Notes: generated by a model not told the origin, from the sequence alone. Shown: positions 15,658 to 24,886, counted from the stretch's first letter. The stretch is DNA of 33,628 nt from Roseomonas genomospecies 6 (GCF_008365375.1 NZ_QOKW01000043.1:1-33628), one strand, 5' to 3'. Made by a program: numbers and translations.

Positions 15658-17070
15658 GTGACGCGAGACGTGACCCGAGACGTGATCCGACTTCCCGCCT
15701 CCCCCCGCACCGCCCTGCTGTCCGCCGCCGCCACTCTGGCGCTGGCGCTGGGGTCCGCCCAGGCCGCTCCGCTCGATGTGGAGAAGGACCAGCTCAAGCT
15801 GGGCTTCATCAAGCTGACCGACATGGCCCCGCTCGCCATCGCCGCGGAGAAGGGCTTCTTCGAGGACGAGGGCCTGTCGGTGACGCTGGAGCCGCAGGCC
15901 AACTGGAAGGTGCTGCTCGACCGCGTGATTTCCGGGGAACTGGACGGCGCCCACATGCTGGCCGGTCAGCCGCTGGGCGCCACCATCGGCTTCGGCACCC
16001 AGGCCAACGTGGTGACGGCCTTCTCCATGGACCTGAACGGCAACGGCATCACCCTGTCGAACGAGGTGTGGGAGCGGATGAAGCCCAACATCCCCAAGGG
16101 GGCGGACGGCAAGCCGCTGCACCCGATCAAGGCCGACGCGCTGAAGCCGGTGATCGCCCAGTACCGGGCGGAGGGCAAGCCCTTCACCATGGGCATGGTC
16201 TTCCCCGTCTCCACCCACAATTACGAGCTTCGCTACTGGCTGGCCGCCGGCGGCATCAACCCCGGCTACTACGCGCCCAACGACGTGTCGGGGCAGATCC
16301 AGGCGGATGCCCTGCTCTCCGTCACCCCGCCGCCGCAGATGCCGGCGACGCTGGAGGCCGGGACCATCTTCGGCTACAGCGTCGGCGAGCCGTGGAACCA
16401 GCAGGCGGTGATGAAGGGCATCGGCGTGCCGGTCATCACCGACACCGAGATCTGGAAGAACAACCCGGAGAAGGTCTTCGGCGTCACCGAGGGCTGGGCC
16501 GCCAAGAACCCCAAGACCCATCTGGCGCTGGTCAAGGCGCTGATCCGCGCCGCCATGTGGCTGGACGAGAACGACAATGCCAACCGCGCCGAGGCGGTGA
16601 AAATCCTGGCGAAGTCGGAGTATGTGGGCGCCGATGCCAAGGTCATCGCCAACTCCATGACCGGCACCTTCGAGTATGAGAAGGGCGACAAGCGGGCGGT
16701 TCCCGACTTCAACGTCTTCTTCCGCTACAACGCCACCTATCCCTTCTATTCCGACGCCGTCTGGTACCTGACGCAGATGCGCCGCTGGGGCCAGATCGCC
16801 GAGGCCAAGCCGGATGCCTGGTACGACGAGACCGCCCGCAAAGTCTACAAGCCGGAGATCTACCTGAAGGCCGCGCGGCTTCTGGTGGAGGAGGGCAAGG
16901 CCAAGGAGGCCGACTTCCCCTGGGCCAGCGACGGCTACAAGCCGCTGGACAACGGTTTCATCGACGGCATCGCCTACGACGGCCGCAAGCCCAACGACTA
17001 CCTGACGAAGCTGCCCATCGGCCTGAAGGGCGGGCAGGCGGTGCAGGGCGGGCAATTGGTCGGCGGTTGA
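15658..17070 (+). CDS. nrtA: Nitrate ABC transporter, substrate-binding protein
   Basis: This 470-aa NrtA/NasF-type protein captures nitrate (possibly nitrite) in the periplasm. A signal peptide is visible (TALLSAAATLALALGSAQA, then APLDVEKDQ). Family segments include LGFIKLTDMAPLAIAAEKGF and ANWKVLLDRVISGELDGAHM, and VFPVSTHNYELRYWLAAGGI in the middle. No ATG fits; GTG at 15658 is chosen because GGAG lies 9 bases upstream. The first residues repeat TRDVTRDVIR, encoded by a 12-bp tandem repeat. The signal peptide separates it from the related cytoplasmic sensor NasS. It is first in nrtA-nrtB-nrtC-nasT. Confidence 0.92.
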   Translation: MTRDVTRDVIRLPASPRTALLSAAATLALALGSAQAAPLDVEKDQLKLGFIKLTDMAPLAIAAEKGFFEDEGLSVTLEPQANWKVLLDRVISGELDGAHMLAGQPLGATIGFGTQANVVTAFSMDLNGNGITLSNEVWERMKPNIPKGADGKPLHPIKADALKPVIAQYRAEGKPFTMGMVFPVSTHNYELRYWLAAGGINPGYYAPNDVSGQIQADALLSVTPPPQMPATLEAGTIFGYSVGEPWNQQAVMKGIGVPVITDTEIWKNNPEKVFGVTEGWAAKNPKTHLALVKALIRAAMWLDENDNANRAEAVKILAKSEYVGADAKVIANSMTGTFEYEKGDKRAVPDFNVFFRYNATYPFYSDAVWYLTQMRRWGQIAEAKPDAWYDETARKVYKPEIYLKAARLLVEEGKAKEADFPWASDGYKPLDNGFIDGIAYDGRKPNDYLTKLPIGLKGGQAVQGGQLVGG

Positions 17071-17109
17071 GACTGCGGACTTCCGAATTCCGCGCAGAGG
17101 CTGCGACGG

Positions 17110-17194
17110 GCCCCCACCCTAACCCTCCCCCGCTGACGCAGGGGAGGGGACTGGCTCCCTCCCCTGCGCAGCGGGGGAGGGCCGGGGAGGGGGC
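17110..17194. repeat. GC-rich inverted repeat between nrtA and nrtB
   Basis: Arms of about 38 bases (17110-17148 and 17157-17194) are nearly complementary (CCCTCCCCCGCTG / CAGCGGGGGAGGG type). It lies inside the operon after the first gene. A hairpin there may protect the abundant nrtA message, as is common for binding-protein genes of ABC transporters. A half unit of the same family is at 206-225. Confidence 0.7.
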
Positions 17195-17228
17195 ATCGGC
17201 GCCCCGCGCCAAACAGAAAGATCACCCC

Positions 17229-18320
17229 ATGACCAGCGTGACCGAAGCCTCCCCCCTCTCCTCCGCCGAGGCGATGCGCGCCCGGCGCAAGGCCCGTCTT
17301 GCGCACGCGCTGAACCGCGCCGCCGCAACCCTTCAGATCGTCGGGTTCGGCTGGCTCACCCCGCTGCTCCGCATGGCCGCCGGGGACAGCCCGCGCCAGC
17401 AGGGGCGGGAACTGTGGCAGCAGATGGGCGTTCCGCTGACCGCCCTGATGCTGTTCCTCGCCGCCTGGGCGTGGCTGGCGCCGCAGGTGAACACCAGCCT
17501 GGGCGCCATCCCCGGCCCGGCCCAGGTGTGGGAGCAGGTGGGCAACCTCCACGCCGACCATAAGGCCGAACGCGCCAAGGAGGCCGCCTTCTACGACCGG
17601 CAGGCCAAGCGCAACGCCGAGCTTCTGGCGAAGGACCCGGCGGCGGAGGTGAAGACCCGCCCCTACGCCGGCAAGCCGACCTACCTGGACCAGATCGTCA
17701 CCAGCCTGAAGACAGTGTTCACCGGCTTCCTGATCGGCGCGCTGGTGGCGGTCCCGCTGGGGGTGGCCTGCGGCCTGTCGCGCACGGTCAACGCGGCGAT
17801 GAACCCGCTGATCCAGATCTTCAAGCCGGTGTCGCCGCTGGCCTGGCTGCCGCTGGTCACCATGGTGGTCAGCGCCACGGTGTCGAGCGACAACCCGGCC
17901 TTCGAGAAATCCTTTCTGACCTCCGCCATCACGGTGACGCTCTGCTCGCTGTGGCCGACGCTGATCAACACGGCGGTCGGCGTGTCGTCCATCGACAAGG
18001 ACCTGATGAACGTGGGCAAGGTGCTGCAACTGTCCGGCCCGACGATGGTGCGCCGGCTCGTCCTGCCCTCCGCGCTGCCCTACATCTTCACCGGGCTGCG
18101 GCTGTCGCTGGGCGTGGGCTGGATGGTGCTGATCGCGGCGGAGATGCTGGCCCAGAACCCCGGCCTGGGCAAGTTCGTGTGGGACGAGTTCCAGAACGGC
18201 TCCTCCTCCTCGCTCGCCCGCATCATGGTGGCGGTCTTCACCATCGGCCTGATCGGCTTCCTGCTGGACCGCGTGATGTTGGCCTTCCAGGCCGCCGTTT
18301 CCCACACCGGCACCCGCTGA
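17229..18320 (+). CDS. nrtB: Nitrate ABC transporter, permease
   Basis: This 363-aa integral membrane protein forms the channel for nitrate. It has a first membrane helix around residues 75-90 (LTALMLFLAAWAWLAP), a charged segment of about 60 residues (HADHKAERAKEAAFYDRQAK and on), then the BPD-transport core of five or six helices. The EAA-type loop lies near ISSIDKDLMNVGKVL. NrtB proteins are usually near 275 aa; the extra length is in the N-terminal helix and charged loop. The ATG at 17229 has only a weak AGAAAGA ribosome site. The stop is 13 bp before the nrtC start. Confidence 0.9.
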   Translation: MTSVTEASPLSSAEAMRARRKARLAHALNRAAATLQIVGFGWLTPLLRMAAGDSPRQQGRELWQQMGVPLTALMLFLAAWAWLAPQVNTSLGAIPGPAQVWEQVGNLHADHKAERAKEAAFYDRQAKRNAELLAKDPAAEVKTRPYAGKPTYLDQIVTSLKTVFTGFLIGALVAVPLGVACGLSRTVNAAMNPLIQIFKPVSPLAWLPLVTMVVSATVSSDNPAFEKSFLTSAITVTLCSLWPTLINTAVGVSSIDKDLMNVGKVLQLSGPTMVRRLVLPSALPYIFTGLRLSLGVGWMVLIAAEMLAQNPGLGKFVWDEFQNGSSSSLARIMVAVFTIGLIGFLLDRVMLAFQAAVSHTGTR

Positions 18321-18333
18321 GGAGTCCCCGAGC

Positions 18334-19998
18334 ATGGCCATCCTTGAGCTGAAGAACGTCGCGAAGTCCTACGGCGGGACCGAGGTGCTGCGCGGAATCG
18401 ACCTGTCCATCGCGGAGGGGGAGTTCGTTGCCATCGTCGGCTTCTCCGGCGCCGGCAAAACCACGCTGGTCAACCTGATGGGCGGCCTGGCCGAACCCGA
18501 CGCGGGGGAGGTGCTGTTCCGCGGCCAGCCGGTGCGCGGGCCGGGGGCGGAGCGCGGCGTCGTGTTCCAGAACTACTCGCTGATGCCCTGGCTGAGCGTG
18601 AAGGACAATGTGGCGCTGGCCGTGGACGCCGTGCACAAGGGCAAGGCGGCGCGGGAGCGCGGCGCGCTCACCCGCCGGGCGGTGGAGACGGTGGGGCTGG
18701 GCCACGCCACCGACCGCCGTCCGAAGGAACTGTCGGGCGGCATGCGCCAGCGCGTCGGCTTCGCCCGCGCGCTGGCCATGAGCCCGGAGATGCTGCTGCT
18801 CGACGAGCCGCTGTCGGCGCTGGACGCGCTGACCCGCGCCAAGCTCCAGGACGAGATCGAGGCGATCTGGCGCAAGGACCGCAAGACCGTCGTCCTCATC
18901 ACCAACGACGTGGACGAGGCGATCCTGCTGGCCGACCGCATCATCCCGCTGACGCCGGGTCCGGGGGCGACGCTCGGCCCCGCCTTCGCGGTGGACCTGC
19001 CGCGCCCGCGCGACCGCACCGCCGTGAACCACGACCCGGACTTCAAACGCCTGCGCGCCGAGGTCACGGCGTGGCTGATGGAGGCCGGGGCCAGCCGCGC
19101 CGCCGCCGCGGTGGACGAGAGCCTGACCCTGCCGGCGGTCACGCCGATCACCGCCGCCCCGCCGCCGAAGGCCTATCTGGCCGGGCAGAGCGGCGGCCTG
19201 TCCGACGACCGATATGTCGAGTTCAGCCGGGTCACCAAGACCTTCGCCACGCCGAAGGGGCCGCTGACCGTGGTGGACGGCTTCGACCTGAAGATGCGCA
19301 AGGGGGAGTTCATCTCCCTGATCGGCCATTCGGGCTGCGGCAAGTCCACGGTGCTGTCGATGGTCGCCGGGCTGGCCGATGTCTCCAGCGGCGGCATCGT
19401 TCTGGACGGCAAGGAGGTCGTCGGCGCCGGTCCCGACCGGGCGGTGGTCTTCCAGGCGCCCAGCCTGTTCCCCTGGCTGACCGCGCTGGAGAACGTCATG
19501 CTGGGGGTCGACCGCGTCTATCCGCAGGCGGGCCGGGGGGAGCGCGGCGACATCGCCCGCTATTACCTGTCGCGCGTCGGGCTGGGCGACGCCATGCACA
19601 AGAAGGCGGCGGAGCTGTCCAACGGCATGAAGCAGCGCGTCGGCATCGCGCGGGCCTTCGCCCTGTCGCCGAAGCTGCTGCTGCTGGACGAGCCCTTCGG
19701 CATGCTGGACAGCCTGACCCGCTGGGAGCTTCAGGAGGTGCTGATGGAGGTGTGGGCACGCACCCAGGTCACCGCCATCTGCGTCACCCACGACGTTGAC
19801 GAGGCGATCCTCCTGGCCGACCGTGTGGTGATGATGTCCAACGGGCCGAACGCCCGCATCGGCCACATCCTGGAGGTGGACATTCCCCACCCCCGGACCC
19901 GGCAGGCCCTGCTGGAGCATCCCCGCTACTACGCCTACCGGGAGGAATTGCTGAACTTCCTGGAAGGCGGGCATCACGGGACGGTCAAGGCGGCGTGA
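18334..19998 (+). CDS. nrtC: Nitrate ABC transporter, fused double ATPase
   Basis: This 554-aa protein contains two complete ABC ATPase domains in tandem. Domain 1 (about 1-230) has Walker A GFSGAGKTT, signature LSGGMRQR and LLLDEP. Domain 2 (about 290-530) has Walker A GHSGCGKST, signature LSNGMKQR and LLLDEP, and is closer to NrtD/NasD. The switch histidine present in domain 2 (VTHDVDEA) is asparagine in domain 1 (ITNDVDEA), so the two ATP sites may not be equal. One polypeptide would supply both ATPases of the transporter, unlike NrtC plus NrtD of cyanobacteria. GAGGAG precedes the ATG. Confidence 0.9.
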   Translation: MAILELKNVAKSYGGTEVLRGIDLSIAEGEFVAIVGFSGAGKTTLVNLMGGLAEPDAGEVLFRGQPVRGPGAERGVVFQNYSLMPWLSVKDNVALAVDAVHKGKAARERGALTRRAVETVGLGHATDRRPKELSGGMRQRVGFARALAMSPEMLLLDEPLSALDALTRAKLQDEIEAIWRKDRKTVVLITNDVDEAILLADRIIPLTPGPGATLGPAFAVDLPRPRDRTAVNHDPDFKRLRAEVTAWLMEAGASRAAAAVDESLTLPAVTPITAAPPPKAYLAGQSGGLSDDRYVEFSRVTKTFATPKGPLTVVDGFDLKMRKGEFISLIGHSGCGKSTVLSMVAGLADVSSGGIVLDGKEVVGAGPDRAVVFQAPSLFPWLTALENVMLGVDRVYPQAGRGERGDIARYYLSRVGLGDAMHKKAAELSNGMKQRVGIARAFALSPKLLLLDEPFGMLDSLTRWELQEVLMEVWARTQVTAICVTHDVDEAILLADRVVMMSNGPNARIGHILEVDIPHPRTRQALLEHPRYYAYREELLNFLEGGHHGTVKAA

Positions 19999-20043
19999 TT
20001 GGGGCGGCGTAAGGCGGAAGCTTGGAAAGAGGGCGGAGCGGGC

Positions 20044-20634
20044 ATGGCGAACACACCCCTGACCATTCTGGTGGCCGGTCCCGACGCCGACGCCACGCGG
20101 GCGGTGGAGGACGGGCTGGCCGGGACAGCGGCGCGCGACCGGATTGCCGTTGTCCACGGTCTCGGCGATCTGCCCGCCCGCGCCGCCGCCCTGGCCCCCG
20201 ATGCGGTGATCCTCGCCCTGGCGGAGCCGGACCGCGCGACGCTGGACGGCGTCTTCCGGCTGGCCCGTGCCGGCGCCTGCGCCGTCGTCCTCTTCGCCGA
20301 TCGGGCACCGCCGGGAGCCGCGGCACAGGCCGCGGAGGCCGGGGTAGCGGCTTTCGTCCTGGACGGGCTGCATCCCGCCCGCGTCCGGCCCATCCTGGAA
20401 ACCGCGCTGGCCAGATTCGCTGCGTTTGAAACGCTGAAGCGCGAACGCGACGAGGCCCGCACGCAGCTTGCCGACCGCAAGCTGATCGAGCGGGCGAAGG
20501 GCATCCTGATGCAGCAGAAATCCCTGACGGAGGAGGCGGCCTACACCGCGCTGCGCAAGGCCGCCATGAAGCAGGGCCGCCGCATCGCCGACATCGCCCA
20601 GAGCGTCGTCACCGCCGCCCAGATCGAGCTGTAA
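20044..20634 (+). CDS. nasT: NasT-like ANTAR transcription antiterminator
   Basis: This 196-aa protein has a receiver-like N-terminal half (1-120) and a C-terminal ANTAR RNA-binding domain (about 140-195: DRKLIERAKGILMQQKSLTE, then AYTALRKAAMKQGRRIADIA). NasT-type proteins bind paired hexaloop hairpins in leaders of nitrate genes and prevent termination; such hairpins precede nirB and nrtA here. The receiver part lacks the phosphorylated aspartate (PDAVILALAEPDR where relatives have VIDLE) and the acidic pair near the N-terminus (VAGPDAD). The usual inhibitory sensor NasS is not encoded beside it. The ATG at 20044 follows GGCGGAG; the gap to nrtC is 45 bp. Confidence 0.9.
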   Translation: MANTPLTILVAGPDADATRAVEDGLAGTAARDRIAVVHGLGDLPARAAALAPDAVILALAEPDRATLDGVFRLARAGACAVVLFADRAPPGAAAQAAEAGVAAFVLDGLHPARVRPILETALARFAAFETLKRERDEARTQLADRKLIERAKGILMQQKSLTEEAAYTALRKAAMKQGRRIADIAQSVVTAAQIEL

Positions 20635-20779
20635 GGCCTTTCAGATCAAGCCTTTGATGTCGGCAATTATACTGAACTTACAATTCACTTCCCAGACCGG
20701 GGAAGGCATGTGTGAACGGTCCGGTGACGGGACAGCCCCTCGACTGTGCCAAAGCTTGCGGGTCGCGGCAAGCCCCGGC

Positions 20780-21178
20780 TCAAGCGGTCTGTGGAACCCG
20801 TGCGATCACCTTGATCTCGAAATCGAAACCGGCGAGCCAGTTCACTCCGACGGCGGTCCAGTTGGGATAGGGCTTCCGAGGAAACATTCTGTCTTTGACG
20901 GACAGGACGGTCTCGAACTGGGCCTCCGGATCGGTGTGGAACGTCGTCACGTCGACGATATCGTCGAAGGTGGCGCCGGCCGCTTTCAGAACGGCGCCAA
21001 GGTTGTCAAAAGCCAGTTGAACCTGTTTCGCGAAATCGGGTTCGGGTGAGCCGTCCTCATGGCCGCCGACCTGCCCCGAGACGAAGAGCAGATCGCCGGA
21101 CCGGATGGCGGCGGAGTAGCGGTGAATCTCGTAGAGCGCCTGCCGGCCGGCGGGAAAGATGGCATCGCGCTTGGACAT
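20780..21178 (-). CDS. RidA/YjgF-family protein lacking the usual active-site arginine
   Basis: This 132-aa protein shows the RidA fold (SGDLLFVSGQVG, QLAFDNLGAVLKAAGATFDD, VVDVTTF-like). Canonical RidA hydrolyses reactive enamines and imines through an arginine in a PARSxV motif; here the segment is PNWTAVGV, so that arginine is absent. It therefore belongs to another Rid subgroup and probably binds a different ligand. The ATG at 21178 has GGGAGA upstream. It is divergent from a LysR gene with a 102-bp gap, the standard arrangement of a LysR regulator and its target. Confidence 0.88.
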   Translation of the reverse strand: MSKRDAIFPAGRQALYEIHRYSAAIRSGDLLFVSGQVGGHEDGSPEPDFAKQVQLAFDNLGAVLKAAGATFDDIVDVTTFHTDPEAQFETVLSVKDRMFPRKPYPNWTAVGVNWLAGFDFEIKVIARVPQTA

Positions 21179-21280
21179 TGATGTCTCCCATTCGGATCGG
21201 AACTGGTGCAGGAGATAGCAGCCCAGGGAGTGCGTGATTAGACGTTGAAATCGGCACGGGTCGATGCAAGATCGCCATCA

Positions 21281-22210
21281 ATGACCCGCCCCTCGCTCAA
21301 TGATCTCAGCGCTTTCGTGGCCGTTGCCACCCATCGCAGCTTTCGCCGCGCCGCCGATGAACTCGGAATGGCGCCATCCACGCTGAGCCACGCGATGCGG
21401 GGCCTTGAGGACCGGTTGGGCGTGCGCCTTCTCAACCGCACGACCCGCAGCGTCTCGCCGACCGAAGCGGGGCTTGAACTGCTCGGCCGCTTGCAAGTTG
21501 CCCTGACGTCTTTGGATGAAGCGTTGGACGCCGCCACCGCCTTTCGAGGCAATGTGGCCGGCCGGGTCCGGATCAACGCGCCGCGCGTGGCCGCGGCGGT
21601 TCTCGTCCGAGACGTCCTCCCGCGCATGGTCGAGCGGTTTCCCGACGTGACCGTCGATCTGGTCGTCGAGGGGCGGTTGATCGACATTGTTTCCGGGGGC
21701 TTCGACGCCGGCGTCCGCCTCATCGGTTCCATTCCCAAGGACATGATCGCCGTGCCCTTTCCCGACCCGATCGGGTTCGTCTGCGTCGCATCCCCAGCTT
21801 ATCTCGATCGCGCCGGTGAGCCGACGACGCCCGACGATCTCCAGCGCCATCGCTGCATCGGCCACCGCCTTCCGGGCGGCAGGCTCTACCGGTGGGAGTT
21901 CGAGCGGGCCGGGCAGGAATTGACGGTCGACGTAAACGGATCGGTGGTTCTCGACGATGAGGAGTTGATGGTGGAGGCCGCCGCGCAGGGCCTGGGGATC
22001 GCCTATGTGGCGAACTGGGCCGCCGAGGCCGCTCTGGCGCAGGGGCGGTTGCGGACCGTTCTGCCAACTTGGATGCACAAGCCGGAGCGAGCGGCGGTGT
22101 ACTACCCCGGCCATCGCGCCGTGCCGCCGGCTCTGCGGGCGTTCCTCGACATCGTCAAGAGCATGCCGGATCAGGAGCATGCCGGCCCAGTCGGCGGCGA
22201 TGAGTCATGA
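21281..22210 (+). CDS. LysR-family transcriptional regulator
   Basis: This 309-aa protein has an N-terminal winged helix (LNDLSAFVAVATHRSFRRAA, then STLSHAMRGLEDRLGVRLLN) and a periplasmic-binding-protein-like effector domain from about residue 90. It belongs by look to the CrgA/DsdC-like branch with VRINAPR after the linker helix. The ATG at 21281 directly opens the HTH domain; an in-frame TTG at 21245 is less likely. It diverges from the RidA-like gene, which is its most probable target. The inducer is unknown. Confidence 0.9.
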   Translation: MTRPSLNDLSAFVAVATHRSFRRAADELGMAPSTLSHAMRGLEDRLGVRLLNRTTRSVSPTEAGLELLGRLQVALTSLDEALDAATAFRGNVAGRVRINAPRVAAAVLVRDVLPRMVERFPDVTVDLVVEGRLIDIVSGGFDAGVRLIGSIPKDMIAVPFPDPIGFVCVASPAYLDRAGEPTTPDDLQRHRCIGHRLPGGRLYRWEFERAGQELTVDVNGSVVLDDEELMVEAAAQGLGIAYVANWAAEAALAQGRLRTVLPTWMHKPERAAVYYPGHRAVPPALRAFLDIVKSMPDQEHAGPVGGDES

Positions 22211-22259
22211 CCAAATGCCCCGGTGATCGTCGCCGAACGAAGGAAGGTGGAGGTGAAAT

Positions 22260-22275
22260 GTTTCAAATTCAGCGT
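22260..22275 (+). repeat. Dispersed origin-type iteron between the LysR gene and mug
   Basis: GTTTCAAATTCAGCGT is an exact copy of the origin iteron core, followed by TGCC as in the copies at 22860 and 25025. It lies in the 97-bp gap upstream of mug. Confidence 0.75.
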
Positions 22276-22307
22276 TGCCGGACGCCATTCCACGCGGTTG
22301 ATCCCAC

Positions 22308-22844
22308 ATGACCGATTCCGAAGGCCCGATCCCCGACATCATCACCCCCGGCCTCGACGTCCTGTTCGTCGGCTTCAATCCGGGAACACGGTCCGGCCTG
22401 CTCGGCCACAACTACGCGGGGCGCGGCAACCAGTTCTGGAAGCTGTTGGCGGAATCCGGACTGACGCCACGCCTGCTGCGCCCGGAGGAGGACCGGCTTC
22501 TGCCCGACTTCGGCCTGGGCTCCACCAACCTCGTGGCGCGGGCGACGGCGAGCGCCGCCGACCTCAGCCGGGCGGAACTGCGCGGCGGCGTGCCGCGGCT
22601 GCGCGCGTTGGTCGCTGAATTTCAGCCGCGGGTGATCGCCTATACGGGGAAGGGGGTCTATCTCGCCGCCGCGGATCGCGACCGGGCGGATTGGGGGGTC
22701 CAGCCGGACAGCCTGTTCGACGGTCCCGTGGACGTCGTGCTGCCCTCGCCCAGCGGGCTCGCCCGTCTGCCGTTCGAGGAAAAGCTGCGCTGGTTCCGCG
22801 AGGTGAAGCGGGTCATCAGCGCTGAAGTTGACACCCGCCGCTGA
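22308..22844 (+). CDS. mug: G/U mismatch-specific uracil-DNA glycosylase
   Basis: This 178-aa enzyme removes uracil or ethenocytosine from mismatches in DNA. The MUG motifs are present: GFNPG at residues 22-26 with catalytic Asn24, NYAGRGNQFWKLL, and LPSPSGLAR near 145 (usually LPNPSGLNR; the second position is S here). Length matches the family (about 165-180). No strong ribosome site precedes the ATG. It converges on parB. Two stretches of its 3' half carry inverted iteron-like sequence (22612-22627 and 22819-22834). Confidence 0.9.
   Translation: MTDSEGPIPDIITPGLDVLFVGFNPGTRSGLLGHNYAGRGNQFWKLLAESGLTPRLLRPEEDRLLPDFGLGSTNLVARATASAADLSRAELRGGVPRLRALVAEFQPRVIAYTGKGVYLAAADRDRADWGVQPDSLFDGPVDVVLPSPSGLARLPFEEKLRWFREVKRVISAEVDTRR
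22612..22627 (-). repeat. Inverted iteron-like sequence inside mug
   Basis: On the minus strand this reads GGCTGAAATTCAGCGA, keeping the AAATTCAGCG core. In mug it is spelled GTC GCT GAA TTT CAG, with the same GCT-GAA-TTT codons seen in the nasA and parB copies. Confidence 0.5.
22819..22834 (-). repeat. Inverted iteron-like sequence at the end of mug
   Basis: On the minus strand this reads GTGTCAACTTCAGCGC, 12 of 16 to the main iteron and close to the inverted copy at 25745. It overlaps the left arm of the hairpin that follows mug. Confidence 0.45.
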
Positions 22845-22858
22845 CGTCAGCGGGTGTC
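22830..22858. terminator. Bidirectional hairpin between mug and parB
   Basis: A 9-bp perfect stem (GACACCCGC / GCGGGTGTC) encloses CGCTGACGTCA, whose sequence can itself pair further. It spans the mug stop codon and lies between convergent genes. There is no T run, so termination strength is uncertain. Confidence 0.55.
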
Positions 22859-22859
22859 C

Positions 22860-22875
22860 GTTACAAATTCAGCGT
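22860..22875 (+). repeat. Dispersed iteron in the mug-parB gap
   Basis: GTTACAAATTCAGCGT differs from the main iteron at one base and is followed by TGCC. It sits in the 40-bp gap just beyond the parB stop. Confidence 0.7.
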
Positions 22876-22884
22876 TGCCAACGG

Positions 22885-23755
22885 TCAGGCCAGCAACTCG
22901 TCCAGAAGGGCGTGGAGACGGCGCAACTCCTGCCATTGCGCCTCGTTGAGCTGCTTGCGGTGCGCCCGCAACTCGCCGACATCGACGGCGGAAAAGTCCT
23001 TGGCGATGCGTTGAACCGCGGAGACGAAGCGCACCGCCGGGACCGGCTGAGCCTTCGCCGCCGCTGCGTCCGGCGTCTCCCCGCCCGCCATCTGGGCGCG
23101 CTTCGCCTCGCGCAGGGCCTTGACCGTGCCGCCGTCCTTCACCGTGTCCCACAGCTTCCTCTGCACGACCGGATCGTCCACCGCGGCGATCTCCGTCAGG
23201 ATGCTTTTCGGGACGGAGCGATGGCGCGTTTCAAATTCAGCGACGATGTCGGCCGGCAGACGCAGCAGCGACAAGGTGCGCGTCACCTCCGCCTGGCTGC
23301 GCCCGATCACCTGCCCCAGCGCTTCGTGCGTGTAGTCGTGCCGCTCGATCAGCCGGGCGAAGGCGCGAGCCAGTTCCATGGCGTCGAGATCGACGCGCTG
23401 GATGTTCTCGATCAGAGCCAGTTCGTCCGGGTCGCCGTCCGTGACGATGGCGAAGATGGTCTGGCGCCCGGCCAGTCCGCAGGCGCGCAGGCGCCGTTCG
23501 CCAGCGATCAGGCGATAGTCGCCGTCGCCCAGATCCTGCACCAGAACCGGCTGCTTCAGCCCGTGGCGGGCGATGGAGTTCGCCAGCTCCTGAAGCGACT
23601 GGTCGTCGAAATGGCGGCGCGGCTGGTCGGGATTGGGGTGCACCCGATCCAGATCGACCTCGATCAGCCGCGGGAAGTCGGCGGACAACCCGAACAGCGC
23701 GTCACCGCCGCGCTGCGCCGCCTTGTCGAAAATGCGGGTGCTGGTCCGTTCGAGC

Positions 23756-23766
<11 letters not shown>
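22885..23766 (-). CDS. parB: ParB-family partition protein
   Basis: This 293-aa protein binds parS and loads onto DNA as a CTP-dependent clamp in this family. The N-terminal ParB/Srx domain is clear (IEVDLDRVHPNPDQPRRHFD, then the GERRLRA motif and ENIQRVDLDAMELARAF). A central helix-turn-helix follows (THEALGQVIGRSQAEVTRTL). The C-terminal 60 residues (KQLNEAQWQELRRLHALLDE) should dimerise. Its start overlaps the parA stop by 11 bp, so the pair is translationally coupled. Inside the gene at 23228 is an iteron copy. Confidence 0.93.
23228..23243 (+). repeat. Dispersed iteron inside parB
   Basis: GTTTCAAATTCAGCGA matches the main iteron at 15 of 16 positions. In parB it is spelled GTC GCT GAA TTT GAA ACG, giving AEFET, the same peptide and codons as the copy in nasA. 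Confidence 0.7.
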
Positions 23767-24775
<1,009 letters not shown>

Positions 24776-24819
24776 CGGGCCTCCGGCTTTCCCTGTGTTC
24801 GGCCCGTTTTCGCAAAATG

Positions 24820-24862
24820 TGACGCAACTGGTCAAGCCGAAGCGCACCGATTTGCGTCAAAT
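24820..24862. promoter_or_regulatory. Inverted repeats upstream of parA, candidate ParA autorepression operator
   Basis: TGACGCAA (24820-24827) and TTGCGTCA (24852-24859) are exact inverted copies 24 bases apart, and the right one is inside ATTTGCGTCAAAT (24850-24862), itself symmetric. They lie 45-85 bp before the parA start, where the HTH of ParA would be expected to bind. Confidence 0.5.
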
Positions 24863-24886
24863 GGCCCGGCGGACCCCCGTGATGCC

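Noticed and set aside
20657..20780. Possible short gene after nasT starting MSAIILNLQF
   Set aside because: No ribosome site, and the frame runs into antisense of the RidA-like gene.
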